Assembly (NCBI GenBank): GCA_003003725.1
Contig: PVWI01000018.1
Location: forward strand, 1-39,083
DNA length: 39,083 nt
Direction of reading: 5' to 3'
From: a filamentous cyanobacterium Phorm 6
GTDB lineage: Bacteria; Cyanobacteriota; Cyanobacteriia; Cyanobacteriales; Microcoleaceae
In this document: one piece after another, positions 1 to 7,344 of the stretch
Layout: every line of letters begins with the position of its first letter
Position numbering within the stretch: the first letter of the stretch is position 1
Notes under the pieces: model-generated
Told to the model about the DNA's origin: nothing
The model's database searches: none
Seen by the model: only the letters and a program-made list of their open reading frames with translations
Translations under genes and position numbers: made by a program

Positions 1-2
1 AG

Positions 3-179
3 GCATGGCTGCTACTGGATAATGCTTTTACGGTCACGCTACCACAAGACCGTAAAAGATGTCAAATGGGTTCTATACTGCCTCTAGCCGTGCTGACGGG
101 CGAAAAAGTTAGCCTCCGCGCTGTTTTGGGTGTAATTGGTGCGATCGGCGGAATCGCGCTATTATTGGGTTTGAAGTGA
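3..179 (+). CDS. 3' end of a possible EamA/DMT-type transporter (5'-truncated)
   Basis: An open frame runs in from the window edge and stops with TGA at 177-179. The last 35 or so residues (ILPLAVLTGEKVSLRAVLG followed by a hydrophobic helix and a final GLK) resemble the last two helices of EamA-family drug/metabolite transporters, where a conserved GE(K/R)xS/T turn precedes the last helix. The first 20 codons look unlike that family and carry an 11-bp inverted repeat (25-35 and 48-58), so the extreme left edge may be divergent or a contig-end artefact. The substrate cannot be inferred. Family assignment from so short a tail is tentative. Confidence 0.45.
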   Translation, partial: AWLLLDNAFTVTLPQDRKRCQMGSILPLAVLTGEKVSLRAVLGVIGAIGGIALLLGLK

Positions 180-213
180 TTAGATATGAGACTTGAGAAT
201 TTATATTTGAGAA

Positions 214-1140
214 ATGAATGACTATAAAGGCGATCGGCTTCCTAGCAATTTAGCAGCTATCCACCAACAAATTAATTGGCTTCAGCAACAGCCAGACGGC
301 ATCATATTCCAACAAAATTCCGGTGACAACTGCATAGCAGTCAAAAAAATAAAATCATTCCTATTATTGCTTTTAGCAGACCGAGAAAGTTTAAGCACAA
401 ACGTAGCTCAATCAATCCTAGACCTCGACAATCCACTAAATTTAATTTTCCCCTATGCCAGAGCAATGTTGCTAGCATTAGTTTGGAAAAATCAACCCAA
501 AAAAATCTATATAATCGGTTTTGGCGGCGGCAGCCTTCCCCGATTTTTCCACCACTATTTCGCTGATGCAATAGTCGAATGTGCAGACATTGACCAAACA
601 GTAGTAGAAGTTTCTCACAAATTTTTTGGCATTCAATTCGACGACAGACTAAAAGTAGCAATTCAAGACGGGCGCGAATATCTAGCCCAACAAAATCCCA
701 CAGTAAAGAACGATCTAATTATTGTCGATGCAGGTTTTGGTAGTGGCTATATGCCCTATAGATTGGTGACACAAGAATTTTACCAACTGTGCAAAACTCG
801 CTTGTCAACCGCAGGTGTTTTAGTTGTCCACCTGTTCCACAAACAAGAGTTTAATGCGGCATCTGTGAAAACCATTCAAACTGTATTTGCACAAGTTTAT
901 ATATGCAATTTAGAAACTGGCAATAGCATTGTGATTGCGACTAATGCTCTCGATTTAGCTCAAAATGAAATTTTCTTAAAAGCCGAACTTATTCAAGATT
1001 TCCACAATTTAGGATTTTCTTTAACAGAAATGTCTCTTCAGCTAAAAAAAGTAGCCCAATTGCCGGAATGGGTAAAGAATTGGGAAACGCTGCCAGTTTT
1101 TACAGATGCTGAAATACCCGCAGGATATGGAGACTGCTAA
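214..1140 (+). CDS. Spermidine synthase-like (Rossmann methyltransferase fold) protein
   Basis: The 308-residue protein has the fold of the spermidine synthase/putrescine aminopropyltransferase superfamily. A glycine-rich nucleotide loop (IIGFGGGSLPRFF, about residues 100-112) is followed by an acidic residue ending the next strand (ECADID) and a later strand with DGREYL (about 152-157), as in SpeE. The usual catalytic loop D-S-x-D-P is replaced by VDAGFGSGYMPY (about 171-182), so aminopropyl transfer is doubtful. It more likely represents one of the SpeE-like methyltransferase-fold proteins of unknown substrate. There is no membrane segment. The ATG at 214 is the first in frame; no strong ribosome site is visible. 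It stands alone, 35 bp after the preceding stop. speA lies 4 kb downstream, but nothing in the sequence links the two. Confidence 0.8.
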   Translation: MNDYKGDRLPSNLAAIHQQINWLQQQPDGIIFQQNSGDNCIAVKKIKSFLLLLLADRESLSTNVAQSILDLDNPLNLIFPYARAMLLALVWKNQPKKIYIIGFGGGSLPRFFHHYFADAIVECADIDQTVVEVSHKFFGIQFDDRLKVAIQDGREYLAQQNPTVKNDLIIVDAGFGSGYMPYRLVTQEFYQLCKTRLSTAGVLVVHLFHKQEFNAASVKTIQTVFAQVYICNLETGNSIVIATNALDLAQNEIFLKAELIQDFHNLGFSLTEMSLQLKKVAQLPEWVKNWETLPVFTDAEIPAGYGDC

Positions 1141-1390
1141 ATACACACATTGACGGTTTTTGAGGAAACGATACAAAAAACTTCCTGTGATACGCCATAA
1201 GTTTGGTAGGGTGCGTCGCTGCGATATCTTTGATAAAACTTACAGATTATAGATGGCGACGCACCTTACACGGGATCTCGCAACATTGTGTGTACCACAT
1301 ATACATAGAATGTGCTGTAAGCTCGATCGGGCTGTAGCAAATCTAAATCAGTCAACGGTTGATATTAGCGAATATCTGTCTCAAAAATAC
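1141..1390. other. Intergenic stretch with a 10-bp inverted repeat
   Basis: No gene is seen. A perfect inverted repeat, GGTGCGTCGC at 1210-1219 and GCGACGCACC at 1256-1265, could form a hairpin with a 36-nt loop. This GGGTGCGTCGC-type word is a common intergenic repeat in filamentous cyanobacteria. The remainder is AT-rich and featureless up to the promoter at 1391. Confidence 0.5.
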
Positions 1391-1419
1391 TTGACAATCT
1401 GATTGCGTAGGCGTAGTAT
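1391..1419 (+). promoter_or_regulatory. Sigma70-type promoter
   Basis: A consensus -35 box TTGACA (1391-1396) is followed after 17 bp by TAGTAT (1414-1419) as -10 box. An alternative TATAAA overlaps at 1417-1422. Transcription would start near 1427. It faces the short unit that ends at the hairpin terminator at 1614-1650. This is the clearest consensus promoter I noticed in the window. Confidence 0.65.
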
Positions 1420-1444
1420 AAAAGTAGTACAAGTCAGTAAAAAT

Positions 1445-1771
1445 ATGAGACTAAAAAGTTGGGAGTCTCCCCGCAGCGAGGGCAGAAACTTCAAAGGCAA
1501 AGGCGGCTCAGCCAGAGCTCGACAGCTCAAAAAGCGACAGCAAACTCTCAGAAAAGTATTAAAAGCTGGACACGATCGACAAAACCAGCAACTAAACCAC
1601 CAACCAAACAATCAAGGGAAGGAAACCAATAATTCCTTCCCTTATTTTTTATCTGTCTGTAGCTCGATCGCGCTGAATGTTCGGACAAATCCTGCGAGTA
1701 ATGCTCGCCTGCGATGGTTGCTCTTGCCAGCCGTTGAGAATGCACTGCAACTCCCGCTTCAAAGTTTCTAA
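1445..1771 (+). CDS. Possible small basic protein, 3' end doubtful
   Basis: An ATG at 1445 lies about 18 nt after the predicted start of transcription from the TTGACA/TAGTAT promoter. The first 57 codons or so encode a strongly basic, Lys/Arg/Gln-rich peptide (for example ARARQLKKRQQTLRKVLKAG). The frame has no stop before the terminator hairpin at 1614-1650. It runs on to 1771 only by reading antisense through the decayed merR gene, and that distal half (rich in Leu/Ala/Ser) looks like chance translation. Either a short protein has lost its stop, or the promoter-terminator unit makes a non-coding RNA of about 220 nt and the frame is accidental. I do not recognise the peptide. Confidence 0.3.
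   Translation: MRLKSWESPRSEGRNFKGKGGSARARQLKKRQQTLRKVLKAGHDRQNQQLNHQPNNQGKETNNSFPYFLSVCSSIALNVRTNPASNARLRWLLLPAVENALQLPLQSF
1614..1650 (+). terminator. Rho-independent terminator, probably bidirectional
   Basis: AAGGGAAGGAA (1614-1624) and TTCCTTCCCTT (1633-1643) form a perfect 11-bp stem with an 8-nt loop, followed by ATTTTTT. On the opposite strand the same stem lies just after the stop codon of the merR remnant (1649-1651), so it may serve both converging units. Confidence 0.75.
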
Positions 1772-1863
1772 TGCTGCAATTGGCGAACAGTTTTCACCGA
1801 CAAACCGCTACAGGCAGCTACGGAGCCAATTTTGTACAGTTTCTCGCCAACAGAAATATTCAT
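1649..1863 (-). pseudogene. Remnant of a MerR-family (heavy-metal type) regulator
   Basis: Two pieces of a MerR regulator lie on the minus strand in different frames. From the ATG at 1863 the frame reads MNISVGEKLYKIGSVAACSG then LSVKTVR, matching the N-terminal winged-helix start of MerR proteins (LYKIGEVAKLSGLSVKTIR-like), and then hits a stop at 1768-1770. From about 1781 the shifted frame reads IAALETLKRELQCILNGWQ and ends ...ICPNIQRDRATDR with TAA at 1649-1651, the characteristic C-terminal dimer helix and ICPNIQ tail of cyanobacterial heavy-metal MerR proteins. The central region (YYEExGLL..., about 70-80 residues by family length) is missing. An internal deletion that also broke the frame explains this. 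The product should be non-functional. The identification rests on motif recognition of both ends. Confidence 0.75.
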
Positions 1864-1972
1864 CAACCAAGCATCAAAGATCGAGGATGGAAAGACTTTT
1901 CTTGCCATATCTTTTACTGCTTCAGATGCAGGGAGTCGATCGCACCTCCCGGGGTACTGTTTCTCAGTAATC

Positions 1973-2269
1973 TTAATAAGGAGGATTTTTTTTAGATACG
2001 TTGTTGAGGGAGGGCAACTGAGGTCTAGAAGACTGAGGAGGAAGATAGTATTCGGGAGCAGGTGCAGGCTGTTCGGCTTCAGAGCGGTAAATCTGCCACC
2101 AGCGGAGAGCGATCGCCACCCCAGCAGTACCCAGCCCAAAAGCCAATAAAGAGCCGCTGGCACCGATGCTGCCGATCGCTGCATCGACAACGCCCACTGT
2201 CACAACAAAGCTGGTAATTGGCTCTCTACGGTAAGCTGACCTCAAAAGTCGCGTCCACGAAGCATTCAT
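1973..2269 (-). CDS. Conserved cyanobacterial two-helix membrane protein
   Basis: A 98-residue protein starting MNASWTRLLRSAYRREPITS. Two hydrophobic segments (about residues 18-35 and 38-56, VVTVGVVDAAIGSIGASGSL and the following AFGLGTAGVAIALRWW) predict a hairpin in the membrane, followed by a short Pro/Ser-rich hydrophilic tail. The pattern S-x-YRREPI-x-SF...DAxIG is familiar from small uncharacterised cyanobacterial proteins. Function is unknown. It is transcribed towards the merR remnant, whose predicted start lies 110 bp beyond its stop. Confidence 0.7.
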   Translation of the reverse strand: MNASWTRLLRSAYRREPITSFVVTVGVVDAAIGSIGASGSLLAFGLGTAGVAIALRWWQIYRSEAEQPAPAPEYYLPPQSSRPQLPSLNNVSKKNPPY

Positions 2270-2627
2270 GTGGTTTTACTCTGTTCTATATGTATTTACG
2301 AGCTCTAAAACTTAGAGTGGGCCGGGCGATCGGCATTTCTAGCTCAGACATTAGCTTCAGCTAAATTAATCTTCTCGCCTGTGGGGAATTGTACGGGAGC
2401 GAGGCAAAATTGCCAAGCTTGTCCAATTAATATTTCACCCGAGATACACCTTCAGAAGCCAGCCCTTGTATTCGGTGAACCGATCTCTCAGGGCCCAGAA
2501 GTCGCTGGGCTGGTTTCTAACTACATATTCTAATCAATTCCCGAATTTGTCGCGGTCATCAGACGTAACACCCGCTGCGGGAAGAGTCAAAACAAAGTAT
2601 GAGGCTGACCGCAGCAAACAGCTAAAA
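2270..2627. other. Intergenic region between two minus-strand genes with an imperfect hairpin
   Basis: No coding potential is evident. An imperfect 12-bp inverted repeat (AGAAGCCAGCCC at 2454-2465 and GGGCTGGTTTCT at 2507-2518, 11 of 12 paired) encloses a GC-rich 41-nt loop. It is not followed by a T-run, so it is more likely a palindromic repeat or structured leader than a terminator. Confidence 0.4.
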
Positions 2628-2798
2628 TTAGTTGAGACCTAACCAGGCCAGCAACCCCTGCCCTGTGACATACTCGATAATTAAAGTTATGGAAAAACCG
2701 ATCATCGCAGCTCGACCGTTCAGGCGTTCTGCGTAGCTGTTGAAGCCAAATCTTGGCTGTTCCAATTTGGGAGTGATGGTGGGTTGTGGTTGTGTCAT
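2628..2798 (-). CDS. High-light-inducible protein (HLIP/Scp), single-helix chlorophyll-binding
   Basis: Starting at the ATG at 2798 the protein has 56 residues, a normal HLIP size. Residues 24-35 read ERLNGRAAMIGF, the chlorophyll-binding motif ExxNGRxAMIGF shared with LHC proteins, within a single thylakoid membrane helix that continues to about residue 48. HLIPs bind chlorophyll and carotenoid and protect photosystem II assembly intermediates and chlorophyll synthesis under light stress. An in-frame ATG 33 bp upstream (2831) would add 11 residues; the shorter form is preferred because an AAGGT lies upstream of 2798 and it fits the family length. Regulation by light is known for the family but not visible here. 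Confidence 0.9.
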   Translation of the reverse strand: MTQPQPTITPKLEQPRFGFNSYAERLNGRAAMIGFSITLIIEYVTGQGLLAWLGLN

Positions 2799-2965
2799 TG
2801 CTTTGGATACCTTGCGATCTACGCTATTCAAATGTGAAATCGAATGTTAGTTACAATTCTTAAACATTTCTCCTTCTATTGTAAAGAGGGTTAACCGCCG
2901 TCAACCGTCCCCGAAGATAAAAAACTGCTGCCAACTAAAGCTACTCAATAATACCTGCTCAAAAT

Positions 2966-3556
2966 ATGACTAATCAGTTAGATACCGATAAGCTTCCCGC
3001 AGCCGTACAGCGAGTTGCCTTTGCCCTTCGTACAGTAGGCTGGGTTAGCTTCTGGGTGCAGTTAGTGCTAGCGGTGGTAGCGGCGATCATTTTGCTCTTT
3101 GCCATCCCCTTCGCCATCCCAAGCGCTACTGCCGCTGCGAATTCAACCAGTGCCGGCACCGGCGGTGGCGTATTTTTTGCCATTTGCGGGCTGCTCGTGC
3201 TCGGTTACAGCGTATTTCGGGCTTTCCGCTTCACCCGTTTGTCGAAACAACTTCGATCGCCCGCCAACGCTGTCCGCCCTAAAAAAGCAGATACCATCAA
3301 ACAGGTGCAGTTAACACTCGTCAGCAACTTGGTAGGAATGCTGTTGACGCTCGTCGGCGCAGAAGCTATTAGCGGAACGCTTTTAGCAAAATCTCTAGCT
3401 CAGCCGCAAGCCTTGTTTGGTGCCGCAGTCGATGTCGGCCGATTTATTCAGCCTTTAGACATATTTGTGGTACTCGCCAATACTCACGCCACTGTTGCTC
3501 ACTTTGTCGGGATTGTCGGGACTCTTTGGTTGCTCGATCGCATACACAAACAATAA
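2966..3556 (+). CDS. DUF3611 family membrane protein
   Basis: A 196-residue integral membrane protein. Hydrophobic helices lie at about 23-53, 68-88, 112-135 and 168-192. The order (N-terminal AVQRVAFALRTVGWVSFWVQ, a conserved RFTRLSKQLR turn near 88-97, and the C-terminal HATVAHFVGIVGTLWLLDRI) matches the DUF3611 family found in cyanobacteria and chloroplasts. The function of this family is unknown. The ATG at 2966 starts the conserved N-terminus. The gene stands alone, divergent from the HLIP gene; the shared 167-bp spacer is AT-rich. Confidence 0.8.
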   Translation: MTNQLDTDKLPAAVQRVAFALRTVGWVSFWVQLVLAVVAAIILLFAIPFAIPSATAAANSTSAGTGGGVFFAICGLLVLGYSVFRAFRFTRLSKQLRSPANAVRPKKADTIKQVQLTLVSNLVGMLLTLVGAEAISGTLLAKSLAQPQALFGAAVDVGRFIQPLDIFVVLANTHATVAHFVGIVGTLWLLDRIHKQ

Positions 3557-3861
3557 TTGGGAATGGGGCATTGGGAATGGGGCATTGGGCATTGGTTATT
3601 AGTTAAGCTATCGCGCATTTAAATTGTATATTTAGAGCTGGCTCTCCCGCCCACCCCACTCATTGTTTGATTGTTTTTAAACCAATTTAAGTGCCCAATA
3701 ACTTATTGGTGATGGCCTACTAATGCCCGATGCCCTGTTTGCCCTGTTTGCCCGATGCCCGATGCGCTGTTTGCCCTGTTTGCCCCAACCCACATCCGGA
3801 ATCATGGCCAAGCTGTCGAAGAACGTACTCAGATACCTTCTAGCAAGACAACATAAACATC
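3557..3861. other. Repeat-filled spacer before the rodZ-like gene
   Basis: Contains a GGGAATGGGGCATT-type slippage repeat (about 3559-3595), the TA-flanked element at 3606-3703 and a run of CCCGATGC/CCCTGTTTG words (about 3724-3785). The open frames through this run encode repetitive Cys/Pro/Leu peptides and are not considered genes. Confidence 0.55.
3606..3703. mobile_element. Miniature inverted-repeat element with TA flanks (IS630/Tc1-mariner-like ends)
   Basis: The left end reads AAGCTATCGCGCATTTAAAT and the right end, on the opposite strand, AAGTTATTGGGCACTTAAAT. These are long imperfect terminal inverted repeats (about 16 of 20 matching). The 98-bp element is bordered by TA dinucleotides at 3604-3605 and 3704-3705, the target duplication typical of the IS630/Tc1-mariner superfamily. 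It has no coding capacity. The end pattern AAGCT...CATTTAAA is shared with the element at 16950-17036, although the cores differ. No undisturbed allele is available here, so the exact insertion is inferred. Confidence 0.6.
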
Positions 3862-5004
3862 ATGGCACTGAAACCCGAGGCTTATTTTGGGGTGACAGAT
3901 CACGCAACTATTGAAGTTTCTCAAGAAAGTTTTCGTTCTGTCCTCGGTCAAATAGAAGTTGAACTTCTCTGTAGCGAAACCTATAGCCAAGCTCTAGCTA
4001 GCTTACAAACCATGTTAGGTTCCGCAGCTTCTGCCGCCGAAATTTTAATTAGAGCAGTTAGCAGAGAAGCAGTCAAGCTCGCATTTGATCGGTTTCCCAA
4101 GCCAAACAAAACGGAAATTCAAGTCGTTCAAGAGAGTGTTGCTACTGCAATTGTCGCCACACCCTTTGTTAAAGAATTAGAGCCACCAGTCCCTGCTCCT
4201 GTCTTCTATTGGCGCAGCACTATTTTGGAAGCTCCTCCCAAAACCGAGCCCGAAACTGAAAATCTCGATCGAGATAACAAAACTTCAGAAGAAAGCACAG
4301 AAACATCCAAAGACGAAAGTCAAGCCGAGTCTCCTTCACCTGTAACTGTCATCACCCCCGCAAAATCCTTTGCAGGGTTCGGTTTGCCCAAGAAGCCGAA
4401 AAAACTCACCGACGAAGAAGAAGCAGCAATAGCAGTTCAACAGCGAGAAGAGTGCCTGCGGGAGTTGGGTAGAGAATTGCGCAAGGGACGGCAAATTCGA
4501 TCGCTATCCATCCAGCAACTTCACAGTCAAACTCTCGTGCCGCTGCACCACATCGATTCGATCGAAAATGGGGAAATCGATAAACTGCCCCAAGATATTT
4601 ACGTGAGAGGTTTTATCCTTCGTCTCGGCGACGCTTTGGGACTAGACGGTAGTGCGATGGCAAATGCTTTGCCCAAACCCGCTCCGAGCCCAATTCCCGG
4701 CGCGTATTTGTCTATTTCCGACTCGGATTCAGCCGCAGGCTTTCAAATGCGTCCGGTGCATTTGTACCTCGGCTACACAGCTTTGATGGCTGGGGCTATA
4801 GGGGGTGTGGGTTGGCTGTCGCAGCAACCCGTGGTTCCCGGAGCAAATGCAGTACCTCCAACGCAGGTGACACCGCCCGCGTCTGTTGCAACAGCTCAGA
4901 AAAGTCCAGAAAAAGCGCCTCAACCAGGTGTGAAGAAGTCTAATAGTCACGGGGGGATGATTATGGGGGCTGACATGGCGCCGCCGGAGGTGATTTTTGG
5001 TTAG
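3862..5004 (+). CDS. RodZ-like membrane-anchored helix-turn-helix protein
   Basis: A 380-residue protein in three parts. Residues 1-175 are a poorly conserved N-terminal region ending in an acidic Glu/Ser/Thr-rich linker. Residues about 190-260 are a helix-turn-helix of the Xre/RodZ type (LGRELRKGRQIRSLSIQQL, then IENGEIDKLPQDIYVRGFI), which in RodZ binds MreB rather than DNA. Residues about 295-318 are one hydrophobic helix, followed by a Pro/Ala-rich outside tail of about 60 residues. Classical RodZ has the HTH at its N-terminus and a DUF4115 domain after the membrane helix. Here a long N-terminal extension is present and the DUF4115 domain is absent. mreBCD lies 15 kb away on the same strand. 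A role in cell shape is a family-based inference. The ATG at 3862 is the first in a good context. Confidence 0.75.
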   Translation: MALKPEAYFGVTDHATIEVSQESFRSVLGQIEVELLCSETYSQALASLQTMLGSAASAAEILIRAVSREAVKLAFDRFPKPNKTEIQVVQESVATAIVATPFVKELEPPVPAPVFYWRSTILEAPPKTEPETENLDRDNKTSEESTETSKDESQAESPSPVTVITPAKSFAGFGLPKKPKKLTDEEEAAIAVQQREECLRELGRELRKGRQIRSLSIQQLHSQTLVPLHHIDSIENGEIDKLPQDIYVRGFILRLGDALGLDGSAMANALPKPAPSPIPGAYLSISDSDSAAGFQMRPVHLYLGYTALMAGAIGGVGWLSQQPVVPGANAVPPTQVTPPASVATAQKSPEKAPQPGVKKSNSHGGMIMGADMAPPEVIFG

Positions 5005-5047
5005 AGTGTGTCGGGCGGGCGATCGCCTGACAGCGCTCGTGGCGCAC

Positions 5048-5078
5048 GTAAACTCGGAAACCGGATTTGCGAGTTTAC
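5048..5078. terminator. Hairpin after the rodZ-like gene
   Basis: GTAAACTCG (5048-5056) pairs with CGAGTTTAC (5070-5078) across a 13-nt loop. There is no long T-run after it, so it is a weak or factor-dependent terminator candidate, or simply a repeat. Confidence 0.35.
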
Positions 5079-5299
5079 ATTCATGGGTACATACAGCTTG
5101 AATACATGAGTCGCAAAGATTGATCGCCTTTGAGATTTTAGTTGAATTACCCACCTTGATTTATCTGTAGAGTAAAATCTCAATCTCCAATCTCCAATCG
5201 CCTGGCCTTGCACCCAGAGTGAATTTTCCACTGCATCAGGAAACCCGATATCTGCGATAGACTATCTATTTGACCACTTATTTCGAGGTTTCCGATAAG

Positions 5300-7309
5300 A
5301 TGAGCTCCCCAGCTACCGTTGCTTCCTCCGAGGTCGATCCGCTATCGACTCAGCCGCCAACTGTCACGAGTTTAGTTCCTTCACAAGGTGCTTTGGTAGC
5401 CGCTTCTCAACTACCACAAAAATCTTGGACGATCGAAGATAGCGAGAAACTGTACCGCATTCAAGGCTGGGGCGAACCCTATTTTTCGATCAACGCCGCC
5501 GGTCACGTTACAGTGTCTCCCAAGGGCGATCGCGGCGGTTCCCTCGACTTGTGCGAACTGGTAGAATCTCTCAAACAGCGAAATTTGGCTTTGCCTTTGC
5601 TGATTCGATTTTCGGATATTTTGGAAGATCGGATCGATCGCCTAAATTCCTGTTTTGCCAGAGCGATCGCCCGCTACAATTACAAAAACGTCTATCGCGG
5701 TGTATTTCCAGTCAAATGCAACCAGCACCGACAATTAATTCAAGATTTGGTACGTTTTGGTCAACCCCATCACTTCGGGCTGGAAGCCGGCTCTAAACCA
5801 GAATTAATGATCGCTTTGGCGACCTTAAAAACCCCAGGCGCTTTGTTGATTTGCAACGGTTACAAAGACCGCGAATACATAGAAACCGCAATTTTGGCGC
5901 AGCGGTTAGGGCAAACTTCTGTAATTGTGCTGGAGCAAATTGAGGAAGTAGAACTTGCCATCGCAGCCAGCAAAGCATTAGGAATTAAACCAATTTTGGG
6001 AGTGCGAGCCAAGCTTACTACCAAAGGCGTTGGCCGTTGGGGAGGTTCCACGGGCGATCGGGCAAAATTTGGTTTAACAATTCCTGAAATTATCCGCGCC
6101 GTCGGCGAACTAGAAAAAGCTGGAATGCTCGACTGTTTGCAGTTACTACACTTCCACATTGGCTCTCAAATTTCCTCAATTAGCGTCATCAAAGACGCCA
6201 TCCGAGAAGCCAGCCACATCTATGTAGAATTAGCTAAATTGGGAGCTAATATGAACTACTTGGACGTAGGCGGCGGCCTCGGCGTTGACTACGACGGCTC
6301 TAAAACCAACTTCCACGCTTCCAAAAACTACAATATGCAAAACTACGCAAACGACGTAGTAGCCGGGATTAAAGATGCCTGCGACGAGCGGAAGCTGCCG
6401 GTGCCAATTATCATTAGTGAAAGCGGGCGGGCGATCGCATCTCACCAATCAGTCTTAGTTTTTGACGTACTTGGTACTAGCGATGTCCCCAGAGAAGTAC
6501 CAGAACCAGTAGACGAAACAGCACACCAAATTCCGCGAAACCTCTACGAAATTTACCAATCAATCACTCCCGAAAATTACCAAGAAGTCTATCACGATGC
6601 TATCCAATTCAAGGAAGAAGCAGTCAGTTTATTTAACTTAGGCTATTTGGGAATTGCGGAACGGGCAAAAACCGAACAGTTGTACTGGGCTTGCTGCGAT
6701 AAAATACAGGCGATCGCGCGGCAAAAAGACTACGTATCGGACGATTTGGAAGACCTAGAAAAGGTGATGGCATCCATTTATTACATCAACTTATCTGTTT
6801 TCCAGTCAGTACCCGACAGTTGGGCAATTAACCAATTGTTCCCAATTATGCCAATTAACCGACTCGACGAAGAACCGACTGAGCGCGGTATTTTAGCCGA
6901 TCTTACCTGCGACAGCGACGGCAAAATAGACCAATTTATCGATTTGCGAGATGTCAAATCGGTTTTGGAGCTGCATACTCTCAAACCCGGAGAACCTTAC
7001 TATTTGGCGCTATTTTTGGGAGGTGCTTATCAAGAAATTATGGGCAACCTTCACAACTTATTCGGCGATGCAAATACAGTTCACATTCAGCTAACCCCTA
7101 CTGGCTATCATATCGAACACGTTGTCAAAGGTGACACCATGAAAGAAGTTCTCAGCTACGTACAATACGATGCAGAAAGCTTGGTTGAAAGCATCCGCCG
7201 TCAGACTGAATCAGCTTTGCAGCAAAAGAAAATCACTCTTTCTGAAGCCCAACTTTTGATGCAAAATTACGAGCAGAGTCTGGGCCAATATACTTATCTT
7301 CAGTCCTAA
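5300..7309 (+). CDS. speA: Biosynthetic arginine decarboxylase
   Basis: SpeA converts L-arginine to agmatine with pyridoxal phosphate, the first step of polyamine synthesis and an arginine breakdown route in cyanobacteria. From the ATG at 5300 the protein has 669 residues, close to the family size. Residues 131-144 (YRGVFPVKCNQHRQ) hold the PLP lysine (K139). The glycine-rich phosphate-binding segment (YLDVGGGLGVDYDGS) and HFHIGSQ motif of the alanine-racemase-fold barrel follow, and the C-terminal Greek-key and SpeA-specific segments are intact. An in-frame TTG at 5270 would add 10 residues; the ATG is preferred, with GAGG 13 bases upstream. The gene is monocistronic and is followed by a 199-bp tandem repeat. 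Confidence 0.95.
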   Translation: MSSPATVASSEVDPLSTQPPTVTSLVPSQGALVAASQLPQKSWTIEDSEKLYRIQGWGEPYFSINAAGHVTVSPKGDRGGSLDLCELVESLKQRNLALPLLIRFSDILEDRIDRLNSCFARAIARYNYKNVYRGVFPVKCNQHRQLIQDLVRFGQPHHFGLEAGSKPELMIALATLKTPGALLICNGYKDREYIETAILAQRLGQTSVIVLEQIEEVELAIAASKALGIKPILGVRAKLTTKGVGRWGGSTGDRAKFGLTIPEIIRAVGELEKAGMLDCLQLLHFHIGSQISSISVIKDAIREASHIYVELAKLGANMNYLDVGGGLGVDYDGSKTNFHASKNYNMQNYANDVVAGIKDACDERKLPVPIIISESGRAIASHQSVLVFDVLGTSDVPREVPEPVDETAHQIPRNLYEIYQSITPENYQEVYHDAIQFKEEAVSLFNLGYLGIAERAKTEQLYWACCDKIQAIARQKDYVSDDLEDLEKVMASIYYINLSVFQSVPDSWAINQLFPIMPINRLDEEPTERGILADLTCDSDGKIDQFIDLRDVKSVLELHTLKPGEPYYLALFLGGAYQEIMGNLHNLFGDANTVHIQLTPTGYHIEHVVKGDTMKEVLSYVQYDAESLVESIRRQTESALQQKKITLSEAQLLMQNYEQSLGQYTYLQS

Positions 7310-7344
7310 TTAGTCATATCCTGTCCGATCGATTAACCGCACGC

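Noticed and set aside
1768-2190. Full 140-residue minus-strand frame as one protein
   Set aside because: Only its last 31 residues match MerR; the rest overlaps the 98-residue membrane protein gene in another frame.
3723-3914. Plus-strand frame rich in Cys, Pro and Leu
   Set aside because: Encoded by the CCCGATGC/CCCTGTTTG slippage repeat and overlaps the rodZ-like start in another frame.
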